From NCBI GenBank assembly GCA_013694835.1, contig JACDBP010000253.1:1-6419 (forward strand): 6,419 bases of DNA. Reading direction: 5' to 3'. Under the pieces are notes generated by a model that saw only the letters and a list, made by a program, of their open reading frames with translations, was not told where the DNA came from and did not search any database. The position numbers were made by a program, and so were the translations under genes. The DNA is from Chloroflexota bacterium. Its GTDB lineage: Bacteria > Chloroflexota > Limnocylindria > Limnocylindrales > CSP1-4. This document shows, one piece after another, positions 1 through 6,075 of the stretch. The number at the start of each line of letters is the position of its first letter. Position 1 is the first letter of the stretch.

Positions 1-234
1 ACCTACATCCCCGAGGGCTTCGAGCTCGGTGCCCTCGGCACGGGGAGCCACGGGTTCTACGAGCGCCTCGGCTGGCTGACCTGGCAGGGCCCGTCGAATG
101 TCCGAACCGCCACGGGCACGCTCCCGACTCCGGATGACGACGGCTACATCATGGTGCTCTCGACCCCGACGTCCCCCGCTCTCGACCTCACCACTCCGAT
201 CAGTTGCGAGTGGCGGCCAGGCGACGTGTGGTAA
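1..234 (+). CDS. AAC(2')-type GNAT N-acetyltransferase, C-terminal part
   Basis: This is the last 77 codons of a gene that begins before the window, read in frame 1 to a TAA at 232-234. Visible in order are an ERLGW stretch (residues 21-25 of the fragment), WQGPS, a TPDDDGYIMVL stretch and the very end CEWRPGDVW. This order and the terminal W-R-x-G-D-V-W match the C-terminus of the aminoglycoside 2'-N-acetyltransferase family known from mycobacteria, in which acetyl-CoA is used to acetylate the 2'-amino group of aminoglycosides and the acidic, tryptophan-ended tail lies near the aminoglycoside site. The protein would be cytosolic. The acetyl-CoA-binding core lies outside the window, so activity cannot be judged. 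It could be a related GNAT enzyme with a different amine substrate, because many soil bacteria carry such paralogues without proven resistance. A perfect stem-loop begins at the stop codon. Confidence 0.8.
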   Translation, partial: TYIPEGFELGALGTGSHGFYERLGWLTWQGPSNVRTATGTLPTPDDDGYIMVLSTPTSPALDLTTPISCEWRPGDVW

Positions 235-255
235 GTGCCGGTCGGGTCGGCACTT
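233..255 (+). terminator. Stem-loop overlapping the acetyltransferase stop codon
   Basis: AAGTGCCG (233-240) and CGGCACTT (248-255) form a perfect 8-bp stem around a 7-base loop, starting inside the TAA stop of the acetyltransferase gene. No T-run follows, so it is not a classical intrinsic terminator. Its place between convergent genes fits a transcript 3' end or a stabilising hairpin in a high-GC genome. Confidence 0.45.
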
Positions 256-304
256 CGGCCGCCCGGCGAACGGATGCCTCGCGCTGATCCGAACCGGCCG
301 AAGT
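252..304. repeat. 10-bp perfect inverted repeat with a 33-bp spacer in the convergent gap
   Basis: ACTTCGGCCG (252-261) is the exact reverse complement of CGGCCGAAGT (295-304). The left arm shares four bases (252-255) with the right arm of the 233-255 stem-loop, so the two hairpins cannot form together on one transcript. A further pair, GAACCGG (291-297) and CCGGTTC (329-335), overlaps the right arm. As the region lies between convergent genes, the simplest reading is a bidirectional termination region. The rest of the gap up to 414 shows no open reading frame with family features; it has a short direct repeat AGGTCCG at 315-321 and 325-331. Confidence 0.4.
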
Positions 305-414
305 CGGGCCAGGCAGGTCCGCTGAGGTCCGGTTCCGCGTCATGGAGTCACCGGGGAGTCCCAGCCGCGGCCTTTGTCCTCCCGGGTTGCGCCGACTAGG
401 GTCGAGCCGCAGGT

Positions 415-999
415 TCAGCGCTCGAGCGCTCGCTCCATGCGGCGATCCGGGATGAACCACATGCCCGCGACCAGGATGTACAGACCGAACGCGACCCACG
501 GCCAGACGAGGGCGATCGCGACGGCCGCCGCGTAGATCAGCACGGAGACGATGCCCTTGCGGTCACTGCCGATGGCCGTCGCCAAGGCAGGGGGCTGGCC
601 CTCAGCACCGACGAGCATACGGACGAGGACGTAGAAGGCGACCCCGGACATGAGCAGGATCGCGCCGTATCCGGCGGTCGGCACCGCCGCGAAATCGTTC
701 TGGCCCATCCACGCGGTCCCGAACGGGATGAGCGACAGCCAGAACAGCAGGTGGAGGTTCGCCCACAGGACGCGACCGTCGACCACCTTGGACGCCTGGA
801 GGAGGTGATGGTGGTTGTTCCAGTAGATGCCGAGGTTGATGAAGCTCAGGACATAGCTGAGAAAGATCGGACCGAGCGGTACCAGCGCCTGCAGATCTCC
901 GCCGTCAGGCTTCTCCGGAGCGTGCAGCTCGAGCACCATGATGGTGATGAGGATCGCGACCACACCGTCGCTGAACGCCTCCAGGCGGCCTTTGCTCAT
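415..999 (-). CDS. TMEM175-type (DUF1211) potassium channel family protein
   Basis: This 194-residue membrane protein belongs to the TMEM175/DUF1211 family, whose bacterial members form tetrameric potassium-permeable channels in the cytoplasmic membrane. The family signature R-x3-FSDGV is present at residues 5-13, at the start of the first membrane helix, as in characterised members. Six hydrophobic segments are visible, at about 11-25, 42-61, 76-98, 108-131, 149-166 and 168-184. Other typical stretches are IYWNNHHHLL (58-67) and NLHLLFWLSLIPF (81-93). The length matches the usual bacterial size of about 200 residues. I chose the ATG at 997-999 because a purine-rich ribosome site lies 5 bases upstream and the signature then sits at the N-terminus; the frame stays open further upstream but that part has no family features. 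It is divergent to the cyclase-ATPase gene, with 93 bp between them, and convergent to the acetyltransferase gene. Family assignment is strong; ion selectivity is inferred from the family. Confidence 0.9.
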   Translation of the reverse strand: MSKGRLEAFSDGVVAILITIMVLELHAPEKPDGGDLQALVPLGPIFLSYVLSFINLGIYWNNHHHLLQASKVVDGRVLWANLHLLFWLSLIPFGTAWMGQNDFAAVPTAGYGAILLMSGVAFYVLVRMLVGAEGQPPALATAIGSDRKGIVSVLIYAAAVAIALVWPWVAFGLYILVAGMWFIPDRRMERALER

Positions 1000-1004
1000 C
1001 TCGG

Positions 1005-1014
1005 CCCTTCCCTC
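1005..1014 (-). promoter_or_regulatory. Ribosome binding site of the TMEM175-type gene
   Basis: On the minus strand, GAGGGAAGGG ends 5 bases before the ATG at 999. It supports this start over the upstream extension of the frame. Confidence 0.65.
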
Positions 1015-1039
1015 ATGTCGGCAGCGTAGCGGCGTCCGA

Positions 1040-1051
1040 CAACGCTCGTTG
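1040..1051. repeat. Short dyad in the divergent intergenic region, possible operator
   Basis: CAACG (1040-1044) and CGTTG (1047-1051) form a perfect dyad around a 2-bp centre, near the middle of the 93-bp region between the divergent channel and cyclase genes. The position suits an operator acting on both promoters. A dyad of this size can also occur by chance, and no regulator gene lies nearby. Confidence 0.25.
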
Positions 1052-1080
1052 CCGATCGTCGCGCCGACCAGTCCTCCGCG

Positions 1081-1086
1081 TACCAT
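1081..1086 (+). promoter_or_regulatory. Candidate -10 element for a leaderless cyclase-STAND transcript
   Basis: TACCAT fits the TANNNT form of a -10 element and ends 6 bases before the ATG at 1093, which would put transcription start on the A of the ATG. No Shine-Dalgarno sequence precedes this ATG, which fits a leaderless mRNA. No convincing -35 box is seen at the normal spacing. Confidence 0.4.
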
Positions 1087-1092
1087 GCCGCC

Positions 1093-4000
1093 ATGCCCGA
1101 CGAACGGCGGCTCGTCACCGTGCTTTTCGCCGATGTGGTCGGCTCCACGGCCCTCGGCGACTCGCTCGACCCGGAGGATCTGCGAGCCCTGCTGACGCGC
1201 TACTACGCCATCGCGCGCGAGGTGATCGGCGGCCGGGACGGAACTCTCGAGAAGTTCATCGGGGACGCCGTCATGGCCATCTTCGGCCTGCCGACCGCGC
1301 ACGACGATGACCCGGCTCGTGCCCTCGACGCTGCACTGGCACTGCGCGAGGCGGTCCAGGCCGATCCGTTGCTCGTCAGCCAGCTGCCGATCCGAATCGG
1401 CGTCAACAGCGGCGAGGTGGTGGCGAGCGGCGACCGCGAGGCGTCGGACTTCCTCGTCACGGGCGATCCGGTCAACGTTGCGGCACGGCTGCAGCAGGCG
1501 GCGAGATCATGGCAGATCCTGTGCGGCGAACGAACGGCCCGGGCGTCGCAGGGCGGATTCACGTTCGGCGAACGCGTCGAGGTCAAGGCGCCGGGCAAAG
1601 CCGTGGCAGTCAGGGCATTCGAGCTGACCGGCCGAGCGTCGCGCCACACCGCCCCCCGGACCCCTCTTATCGGGCGCAGCACCGACCTCGAGCAGCTCGA
1701 CCTCGTCGCACGACGGGCCTTCGGGGAACGACGCCCGTACCTGGTGAGCATCATCGCTCCGCCTGGAACGGGCAAGACCAGGCTGCTGCAGGCGTTCCTG
1801 GAGCGACTTCCTGCCACCGACCCCGAGCCGCTCGTGGCGGTGGCCCAGTGCCTGCCCTATGGGCAGCGCCTCACGTATTGGCCCCTCCGCGCCTTGCTGA
1901 CGACCATTGCCGGCATCGACCCCGACACGCCGCCCGAGGCGCTCCGCGGCACCGTCGCACGATGGCTGCGGGACGTTGGCGACGCCGATGCTGACCGAAC
2001 AGCGGGCCAGATCGCCGCCACGCTCGGGAGCGCGGATCTGGAGGTCGTCGACCAGCAGGCGCTTTTCGGTGCGTGGCAGCGTCTCATCGAGCTTGCCGCG
2101 GTGCGGCGGCCCCTGGTGCTTGTCGTCGAGGATCTCCACTGGTCGAGCGACACGCTCCTGGACCTCGTCGAGTCCGTGTTCCAGCCGCGCGCTGATGTGC
2201 CACTGCTGATGCTCGCGCTCAGCAGGCCCGAGCTCCTGGACCGGCGGCGCAGCTGGGGCGGCGGACGACGCAACTACCTCTCGATCTCGCTCGAGCCGCT
2301 GGGCGACTCGGACGTGTCACGGCTGGTGGCGAGCCTCCTGGAGTCGCCGGCAGTGGCCGTCGTGGATGCCGTAGTGGCGCGGGCGGGCGGCAACCCGTTC
2401 TATGCCGCAGAGCTCGTCCGCTCGCTCATCGAACAAGGCGCCGATCTCCATGACCCCGACTCGATCGGCCAGGCGCTGGCGCGTCTCCCGGACACGGTCC
2501 AGGCCACCATCCTCGCCCGCCTCGACCTGCTGGCGCCCCTCCCCCGCCGCCTGCTCCAGGTGGGCTCGGTCCTGGGGCGGAGCTTCGACCGTGCCGCAGT
2601 GATCGCGCTGGACGCCGACCTCGAAGAGCGCTTCGACGCCGTGGTCGGGCTCATCATCGACCGTGAGCTGCTGGTGCCGACCGCTGACGGGCATCTCGCG
2701 TTCCACCACATCCTCATCCGCGAGGTGGCCTACGGAACGCTCCCACGCCTCGAACGGGGAGTGCTGCACGCGGCCGCTGGTCGACACCTCGAGCGGATCG
2801 CGGGTCAGACGGACGAGCTCGCCGAACTCGTCGCCTTCCATTTCCGGGAGGCCGCCACGCTGGCCGGAACGTCCGGCGATCCCGCGACCGGGCTCCGAGC
2901 GGCCGCTGTGCGATGGCTTCGGCGAGCGGCGGCGGTGGCGCAGGGTGGAGGCGCCACCCTGGAGGCGACGAATCACCTGCGCGCGGCCATCGACCTCGCG
3001 ACCCCGGCTGAGCTGCCAGAGCTGTACTTGCAACTGGGCGATGACTTCCGGATGGGCGACGAGTCCGCCGCGGCGTATGTCGACGCCTACCGTCATGGGA
3101 AGGCGCTGGGCCGGCCGGATACGTTCCTGCTGGAGGCGCTGGCGAACGAGTTGATGGTGCTCTGTCGCTTCCACGCGGGCATCGCCAGGCAACCCAGCGA
3201 GGGGGAGTTGCAGGCCAAGCGGGATGAGGCAAGACGACTCTCGGCGACCGTCGAGGACGAGCGCGTGCGAGCGATCTTCTTCATCGCCGATGCGTTCATG
3301 CCGTTCTGGATCCGCAGCAACGGGCGCCGCGAACCCACGCCACAGGAAATAGCCACGAGCCGGGCCAGTGCCGAGAGCGGGGTCGCCCTGGCCGAGCGAC
3401 TGGGCATTCCCCAGCTGCTGAGTGGCGCGCTGGACGCTCTGTCCTCGTTCGTGGTGGAGGAGAGCCCGCGTGCTGCTCGGGAGATCCAGCGCCGGCGGTG
3501 GGCACTCGTCGACCGGTTGAGCTCACTGGAGCGTGGGGACGCCTTCCAGATGGTCGCCTGGCAATCGGCGCTTCTCGGTGACGTGGATGAGGCTCTGCGC
3601 GCGGCGGAGACCGGCCTCGCGACGGTCGGCCGCAACGAAGCCCCGGAGACGGTCATGCTCCTCGTCGCGTGGGAGGCATGGGCCCTCGCGCTGGCGGGGC
3701 GGTGGCCCGAGGTCGACGCCTCGATCATGCGCTCGCGGGAGATGTGGCTCGCTTCGGGTCGGCCGAGCGCGATGTACATCCTGCACGGCTTCCTCGCCGC
3801 CGCGGTGGTGGCCAAGGCACGGGGCGATGACTCACTCCTGGCCCAGTGTCGCGGCGTCGTGGACGCCATCTGTGGTCGATTCCCTAGTGACCACCCAGCG
3901 CGCGACCTGGCGGCGATCCCCCGCTTCGACGTCGAGGCGCTCGCGGAGCGAGTCGTTTCTGGCTACGAGCGCTACATCGAGCGGCTCCACCACGTCGCCC

Positions 4001-4329
4001 TGGCCGTGTGGGTCTGTGCGGATAGCGGTTACCCACTAGCGAGGCGCGCGCTCGACGGCATCATCGCCTTCTGCGAACCGCGTGGCATGCACTGGATAGA
4101 AGCCGAGGCGCGCCGCGCGCGAGCACTAGCCGTCGGCGACACGGACGAGCTTGCTCGAGCGGTAGCGCTGCTGCGGACCACGGGGGCCGTGCCTCGCCTC
4201 GCCCGCGCCGAGGCGGACCTGGGTACCCTGACCGGGGACCTGGATCTGAGGGAGGCCGCCATCGGGCGCCTCGAGGCATCGGGGGACGTCGAGGCCGTGG
4301 CGCGGTTCCGCGGGCTCAGGGAGCCCTGA
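1093..4329 (+). CDS. Class III adenylate/guanylate cyclase fused to a STAND (AAA) ATPase and helical repeats
   Basis: This 1078-residue cytosolic signalling protein probably makes a cyclic nucleotide under control of a large sensor. The cyclase domain (about 5-178) has FADVVGST with metal Asp14, EKFIGD with Lys54 and metal Asp58, and GDPVNVAAR with transition-state residues Asn128 and Arg132. The position that is Asp or Thr in most relatives is Leu121. The ATPase (about 191-450) has a PLIGR entry motif, Walker A APPGTGKT (222-229), Walker B LVLVVEDLHW (341-350), a probable sensor Arg in LALSRPE and the GGNPF motif (432-436). A winged-helix-like stretch follows, with LPDTVQATILARLD (465-478) and FHHILIREVAYGTLP (537-551). 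Residues from about 600 onward are Ala-rich helical, TPR-like repeats that probably bind a ligand or partner. Unlike mycobacterial Rv0386-type relatives there is no C-terminal LuxR-type helix-turn-helix. There are no membrane segments. The start is supported by the position of the cyclase domain and a TANNNT box just upstream; no Shine-Dalgarno is seen. Its end overlaps the convergent PaiB gene by 14 bp. Confidence 0.92.
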   Translation: MPDERRLVTVLFADVVGSTALGDSLDPEDLRALLTRYYAIAREVIGGRDGTLEKFIGDAVMAIFGLPTAHDDDPARALDAALALREAVQADPLLVSQLPIRIGVNSGEVVASGDREASDFLVTGDPVNVAARLQQAARSWQILCGERTARASQGGFTFGERVEVKAPGKAVAVRAFELTGRASRHTAPRTPLIGRSTDLEQLDLVARRAFGERRPYLVSIIAPPGTGKTRLLQAFLERLPATDPEPLVAVAQCLPYGQRLTYWPLRALLTTIAGIDPDTPPEALRGTVARWLRDVGDADADRTAGQIAATLGSADLEVVDQQALFGAWQRLIELAAVRRPLVLVVEDLHWSSDTLLDLVESVFQPRADVPLLMLALSRPELLDRRRSWGGGRRNYLSISLEPLGDSDVSRLVASLLESPAVAVVDAVVARAGGNPFYAAELVRSLIEQGADLHDPDSIGQALARLPDTVQATILARLDLLAPLPRRLLQVGSVLGRSFDRAAVIALDADLEERFDAVVGLIIDRELLVPTADGHLAFHHILIREVAYGTLPRLERGVLHAAAGRHLERIAGQTDELAELVAFHFREAATLAGTSGDPATGLRAAAVRWLRRAAAVAQGGGATLEATNHLRAAIDLATPAELPELYLQLGDDFRMGDESAAAYVDAYRHGKALGRPDTFLLEALANELMVLCRFHAGIARQPSEGELQAKRDEARRLSATVEDERVRAIFFIADAFMPFWIRSNGRREPTPQEIATSRASAESGVALAERLGIPQLLSGALDALSSFVVEESPRAAREIQRRRWALVDRLSSLERGDAFQMVAWQSALLGDVDEALRAAETGLATVGRNEAPETVMLLVAWEAWALALAGRWPEVDASIMRSREMWLASGRPSAMYILHGFLAAAVVAKARGDDSLLAQCRGVVDAICGRFPSDHPARDLAAIPRFDVEALAERVVSGYERYIERLHHVALAVWVCADSGYPLARRALDGIIAFCEPRGMHWIEAEARRARALAVGDTDELARAVALLRTTGAVPRLARAEADLGTLTGDLDLREAAIGRLEASGDVEAVARFRGLREP

Positions 4330-4981
4330 CGACAGGGTCGTTGCCAGTCAGCCGGCTCTCCCGCATCGCGTCCGCCATCGCCGACTCGTCCCGGGCATCC
4401 AGACCGGCGATGGCGCCATCCACGTCCGCATCCGACCGGTTCTGACTCAGCTTGAACTTTGCCTCGATCCGGCTGATGAGCAGTTCCACGCCGACGATGG
4501 CTCGCAGCTGGCCTTCGATGAACGTCGGGGGCGCGTCATCGACCGACCAGGGCTGCGGCCTTCCTGCCTCATGGGTCAGCGATAGCCGGCGGACGTTGGC
4601 CTCGACCCACGCCGGAGCGTCGTGGATCACGAGCTCGCCGTACACGTGCGCCGTGATGTAGTTCCAGGTGGGCACGACGCGGCCGTGCTCCCGCTTCGTG
4701 GCGTACCAGGCGGGCGAGATGTACGCGTCCGGGCCGCGCACGATGGCCATCGCCTCCCCCAGCGATGGCGTCCGCCACTGATCGTTGTTGCGGGCGAAGT
4801 GACCGAGGAGCGAGCCCATCGGTCCGACACCGGGGCGACTGCCGGGCGAGTCGTACGCGAACGGCAGCATCGTCGCCAGCAGGCCGCGATCGGTCCAGGT
4901 GATGAGGTCGGCCGCGCCGAAAGTCGCCAGCAGCTCCTGGACATCCTGGTCGCTGGGACGGTTGTAGTTCGGGATGTACAT
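4316..4981 (-). CDS. PaiB-type FMN-binding protein (FMN-binding negative transcriptional regulator family)
   Basis: This 221-residue protein has the full set of PaiB family motifs: an N-terminal MYIPNYNRP, LLGHFARNNDQW (58-69), GPDAYISPAWYATK (83-96), VVPTWNY (102-108) with AHVYG following, and KLSQN (177-181) near the end. The family has a split-barrel FMN-binding fold and acts as a cytosolic dimer. Bacillus subtilis PaiB is described as a negative regulator of sporulation and degradative-enzyme genes, but for most members, probably including this one, the real role (regulator or flavin oxidoreductase) is unknown. The length is typical. The ATG at 4979-4981 is fixed by the conserved MYIP start. 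No clear ribosome site precedes it, but a -10-like hexamer lies 7 bases upstream. The gene is 125 bp downstream of yajQ on the same strand and runs tail to tail into the cyclase-ATPase gene. The usual NPQW is NDQW here, a mild change. Confidence 0.92.
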   Translation of the reverse strand: MYIPNYNRPSDQDVQELLATFGAADLITWTDRGLLATMLPFAYDSPGSRPGVGPMGSLLGHFARNNDQWRTPSLGEAMAIVRGPDAYISPAWYATKREHGRVVPTWNYITAHVYGELVIHDAPAWVEANVRRLSLTHEAGRPQPWSVDDAPPTFIEGQLRAIVGVELLISRIEAKFKLSQNRSDADVDGAIAGLDARDESAMADAMRESRLTGNDPVVRAP

Positions 4982-4988
4982 GCCGCCA

Positions 4989-4994
4989 AGTATC
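4989..4994 (-). promoter_or_regulatory. Candidate -10 element upstream of the PaiB-type gene
   Basis: On the minus strand GATACT (4 of 6 matches to TATAAT) ends 7 bases before the PaiB ATG. With no Shine-Dalgarno present, this suggests a leaderless or nearly leaderless transcript starting in the 125-bp gap. The -35 region is unconvincing. Confidence 0.25.
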
Positions 4995-5071
4995 GCCCTC
5001 GACCGCGACCCACGGCAGGGACGGGTAGCCGCTCAGCTGGGTGGCACGTTCAGGTCGAAGCGGAAGACCGC

Positions 5072-5102
5072 GGAGCCCGGGCCTGGCGATCGCCCGCACT
5101 CC
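5072..5102 (-). terminator. GC-rich hairpin just after yajQ
   Basis: On the minus strand GGAG-TG-CGGGC pairs with GCCCG-GG-CTCC around a 9-base loop: a 5-bp and a 4-bp stem separated by a 2x2 internal loop. It begins 4 bases after the yajQ stop (5107-5109). There is no T-run, so it would be a non-classical terminator or a 3' stabiliser separating yajQ from the PaiB gene. The remaining gap to 4982 shows no gene. Confidence 0.35.
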
Positions 5103-5106
5103 AGCG

Positions 5107-5604
5107 CTATCGGTAGTTCTCGAACTGGAGCGCGACCGGGTAGCCCTCGCTCTCCTGGCGCAGGCGCGCGATGACCCGCTGGAGGTCGTCGCGGCTCTTG
5201 CCGGTGACGCGCACGGCGTCGCCCTGGATCTGTGACTTGACCTTCGGGAAGTCGTCGCGGATCAACTTGCCGATCTTCTTCGCCAGCTCCTCGGGCAGGC
5301 CGCGGCGCAGCTTGATCTCCTGGCGGACCTTGTTGCCGCCAGCCGGCTCGACCTTGCCCCAGTCGAAGATCTTCAGGGACAGGTTGCGACGGATCGCCTT
5401 GGTCTCGATCAGGTCCTTGATCGCCGCCGCGCGGTGCTCGTCGTCAGTCAGCAGCGTGACGGAGTCCTTGCCCAGGTCCAGCTCCGCGGCCACGCCCTTG
5501 AAGTCGAAGCGGGTCTGGATCTCGCGTCGGACCTGGTCCAGGGCATTGACCAGCTCCTGGCGGTCGAAGTCGCTGACGACGTCGAACGATGCATCACCTG
5601 CCAT
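5107..5604 (-). CDS. yajQ: YajQ family nucleotide-binding protein (UPF0234)
   Basis: This 165-residue protein matches the YajQ family over its whole length, which is usually about 160 residues. It has SFDVVSDFDRQEL (6-18), TRFDFKG (31-37), KIFDWGKVEPAGG (78-90), RQEIKLRRGL (94-103) with the following KIGKLIRD, and KSQIQGDAVRVTGKSRDDLQ (123-142). The fold is two ferredoxin-like domains. YajQ proteins are cytosolic and bind nucleic acid or nucleotides; a Xanthomonas member is a cyclic di-GMP receptor that works with a transcription factor, but whether this one binds the messenger is unknown. The ATG at 5602-5604 is chosen because AGGAGG lies 4 bases before it and the family N-terminus begins here; the in-frame upstream extension lacks similarity. 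The gene overlaps the end of the NTF2-like gene by 11 bp, so translation is probably coupled. Confidence 0.93.
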   Translation of the reverse strand: MAGDASFDVVSDFDRQELVNALDQVRREIQTRFDFKGVAAELDLGKDSVTLLTDDEHRAAAIKDLIETKAIRRNLSLKIFDWGKVEPAGGNKVRQEIKLRRGLPEELAKKIGKLIRDDFPKVKSQIQGDAVRVTGKSRDDLQRVIARLRQESEGYPVALQFENYR

Positions 5605-6064
5605 GGGTCCTCCTGCGGTTCGGGTCGATGGGCTCGTCCCCGGCCAGGCCGGGCTGCCGGTCCGGCCGAAGGGTCGTGTCCATGCCGACGACCTGTGTCG
5701 TGGGCCACTCCCGAAGCCGGCTGACGTGGCCCTCGCCATCGACCTCGATGGTCATGAAGCCACGCATCCGGACCCGTTCCCCGGTGGTCCGGTCGGTGTA
5801 CGCCGCGTGGTAGCTTGCCAGGACGGTGGAGCCGTTGACCCACGTCCGCTCGGCGTCGAACTCCACATGCGCCTCGTTCAAGACGATGTCGTTCCACATC
5901 GCCCGGATCTCGTTCGCACCGCGGAATGGCTCGCGGAAGGGATGGTCACGGTGCTCCGCGTCCTCCCGGTAGAGCTCCATCGCGAGGTCCGGGTCGCGCC
6001 GCTCCCACGCCTGCTTGAAGCGTTCCAGCAGGTCCTGCCCCTCGCCGTGCGTCAACGGCTGCAT
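5594..6064 (-). CDS. NTF2-like / SnoaL-like domain protein
   Basis: This 156-residue protein has the look of the NTF2/SnoaL cone-shaped fold: an N-terminal helix pair with LLERFKQAWERRDPDLAMELYREDAEHRDHPF split around residues 12-43, FRGANEIRAMWND (47-59), then strands around VEFDAERTWVNGSTVLASYHAAYTD (67-91) and RMRGFMTIEVDGEGHVSRLREW (99-120). Such proteins are small cytosolic enzymes, binding proteins or domains of unknown role, with a pocket between helix and sheet; no catalytic set can be named here. The last 25 residues are polar and Arg/Pro-rich, look unstructured, and overlap the yajQ ribosome site and start. The ATG at 6062-6064 lies 11 bp after the MurC stop with no good Shine-Dalgarno, which suggests coupled translation in one operon. 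Confidence 0.8.
   Translation of the reverse strand: MQPLTHGEGQDLLERFKQAWERRDPDLAMELYREDAEHRDHPFREPFRGANEIRAMWNDIVLNEAHVEFDAERTWVNGSTVLASYHAAYTDRTTGERVRMRGFMTIEVDGEGHVSRLREWPTTQVVGMDTTLRPDRQPGLAGDEPIDPNRRRTHGR
5609..5614 (-). promoter_or_regulatory. Ribosome binding site of yajQ
   Basis: A perfect AGGAGG on the minus strand ends 4 bases before the yajQ ATG at 5604. It lies inside the last codons of the NTF2-like gene and decides the yajQ start. Confidence 0.8.
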
Positions 6065-6075
6065 CAGGCGGCAGT

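Noticed and set aside
315..331. Direct repeat AGGTCCG-CTG-AGGTCCG
   Set aside because: Two 7-base copies are too few and too short to call a repeat array or binding-site cluster.
1000..1302. In-frame N-terminal extension of about 100 residues for the channel gene on the minus strand
   Set aside because: The extension runs across the start of the cyclase gene, lacks family similarity and membrane segments, and a strong ribosome site and the family signature mark the ATG at 999.
2317..3192. Long open frame on the minus strand inside the cyclase-STAND gene
   Set aside because: It is antisense to clearly conserved ATPase and winged-helix motifs. Its protein is polar and low in recognisable features, as expected for shadow frames in high-GC DNA.
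5085..5094. GGCGATCGCC palindrome, containing the cyanobacterial HIP1 core GCGATCGC
   Set aside because: A single copy in a high-GC window is expected by chance, and nothing else in the window suggests a cyanobacterium.
5042..5106. Short minus-strand reading ending in GSAVFRFDLNVPPS and a stop, looking like a protein C-terminus
   Set aside because: It has no start codon or ribosome site of its own, continues only into an out-of-frame reading of yajQ, and matches no family I recognise. A gene remnant or frameshift tail cannot be shown.
5605..5739. In-frame N-terminal extension of yajQ
   Set aside because: YajQ proteins start close to the SFDVVS motif, and AGGAGG lies 4 bases before the ATG at 5604.
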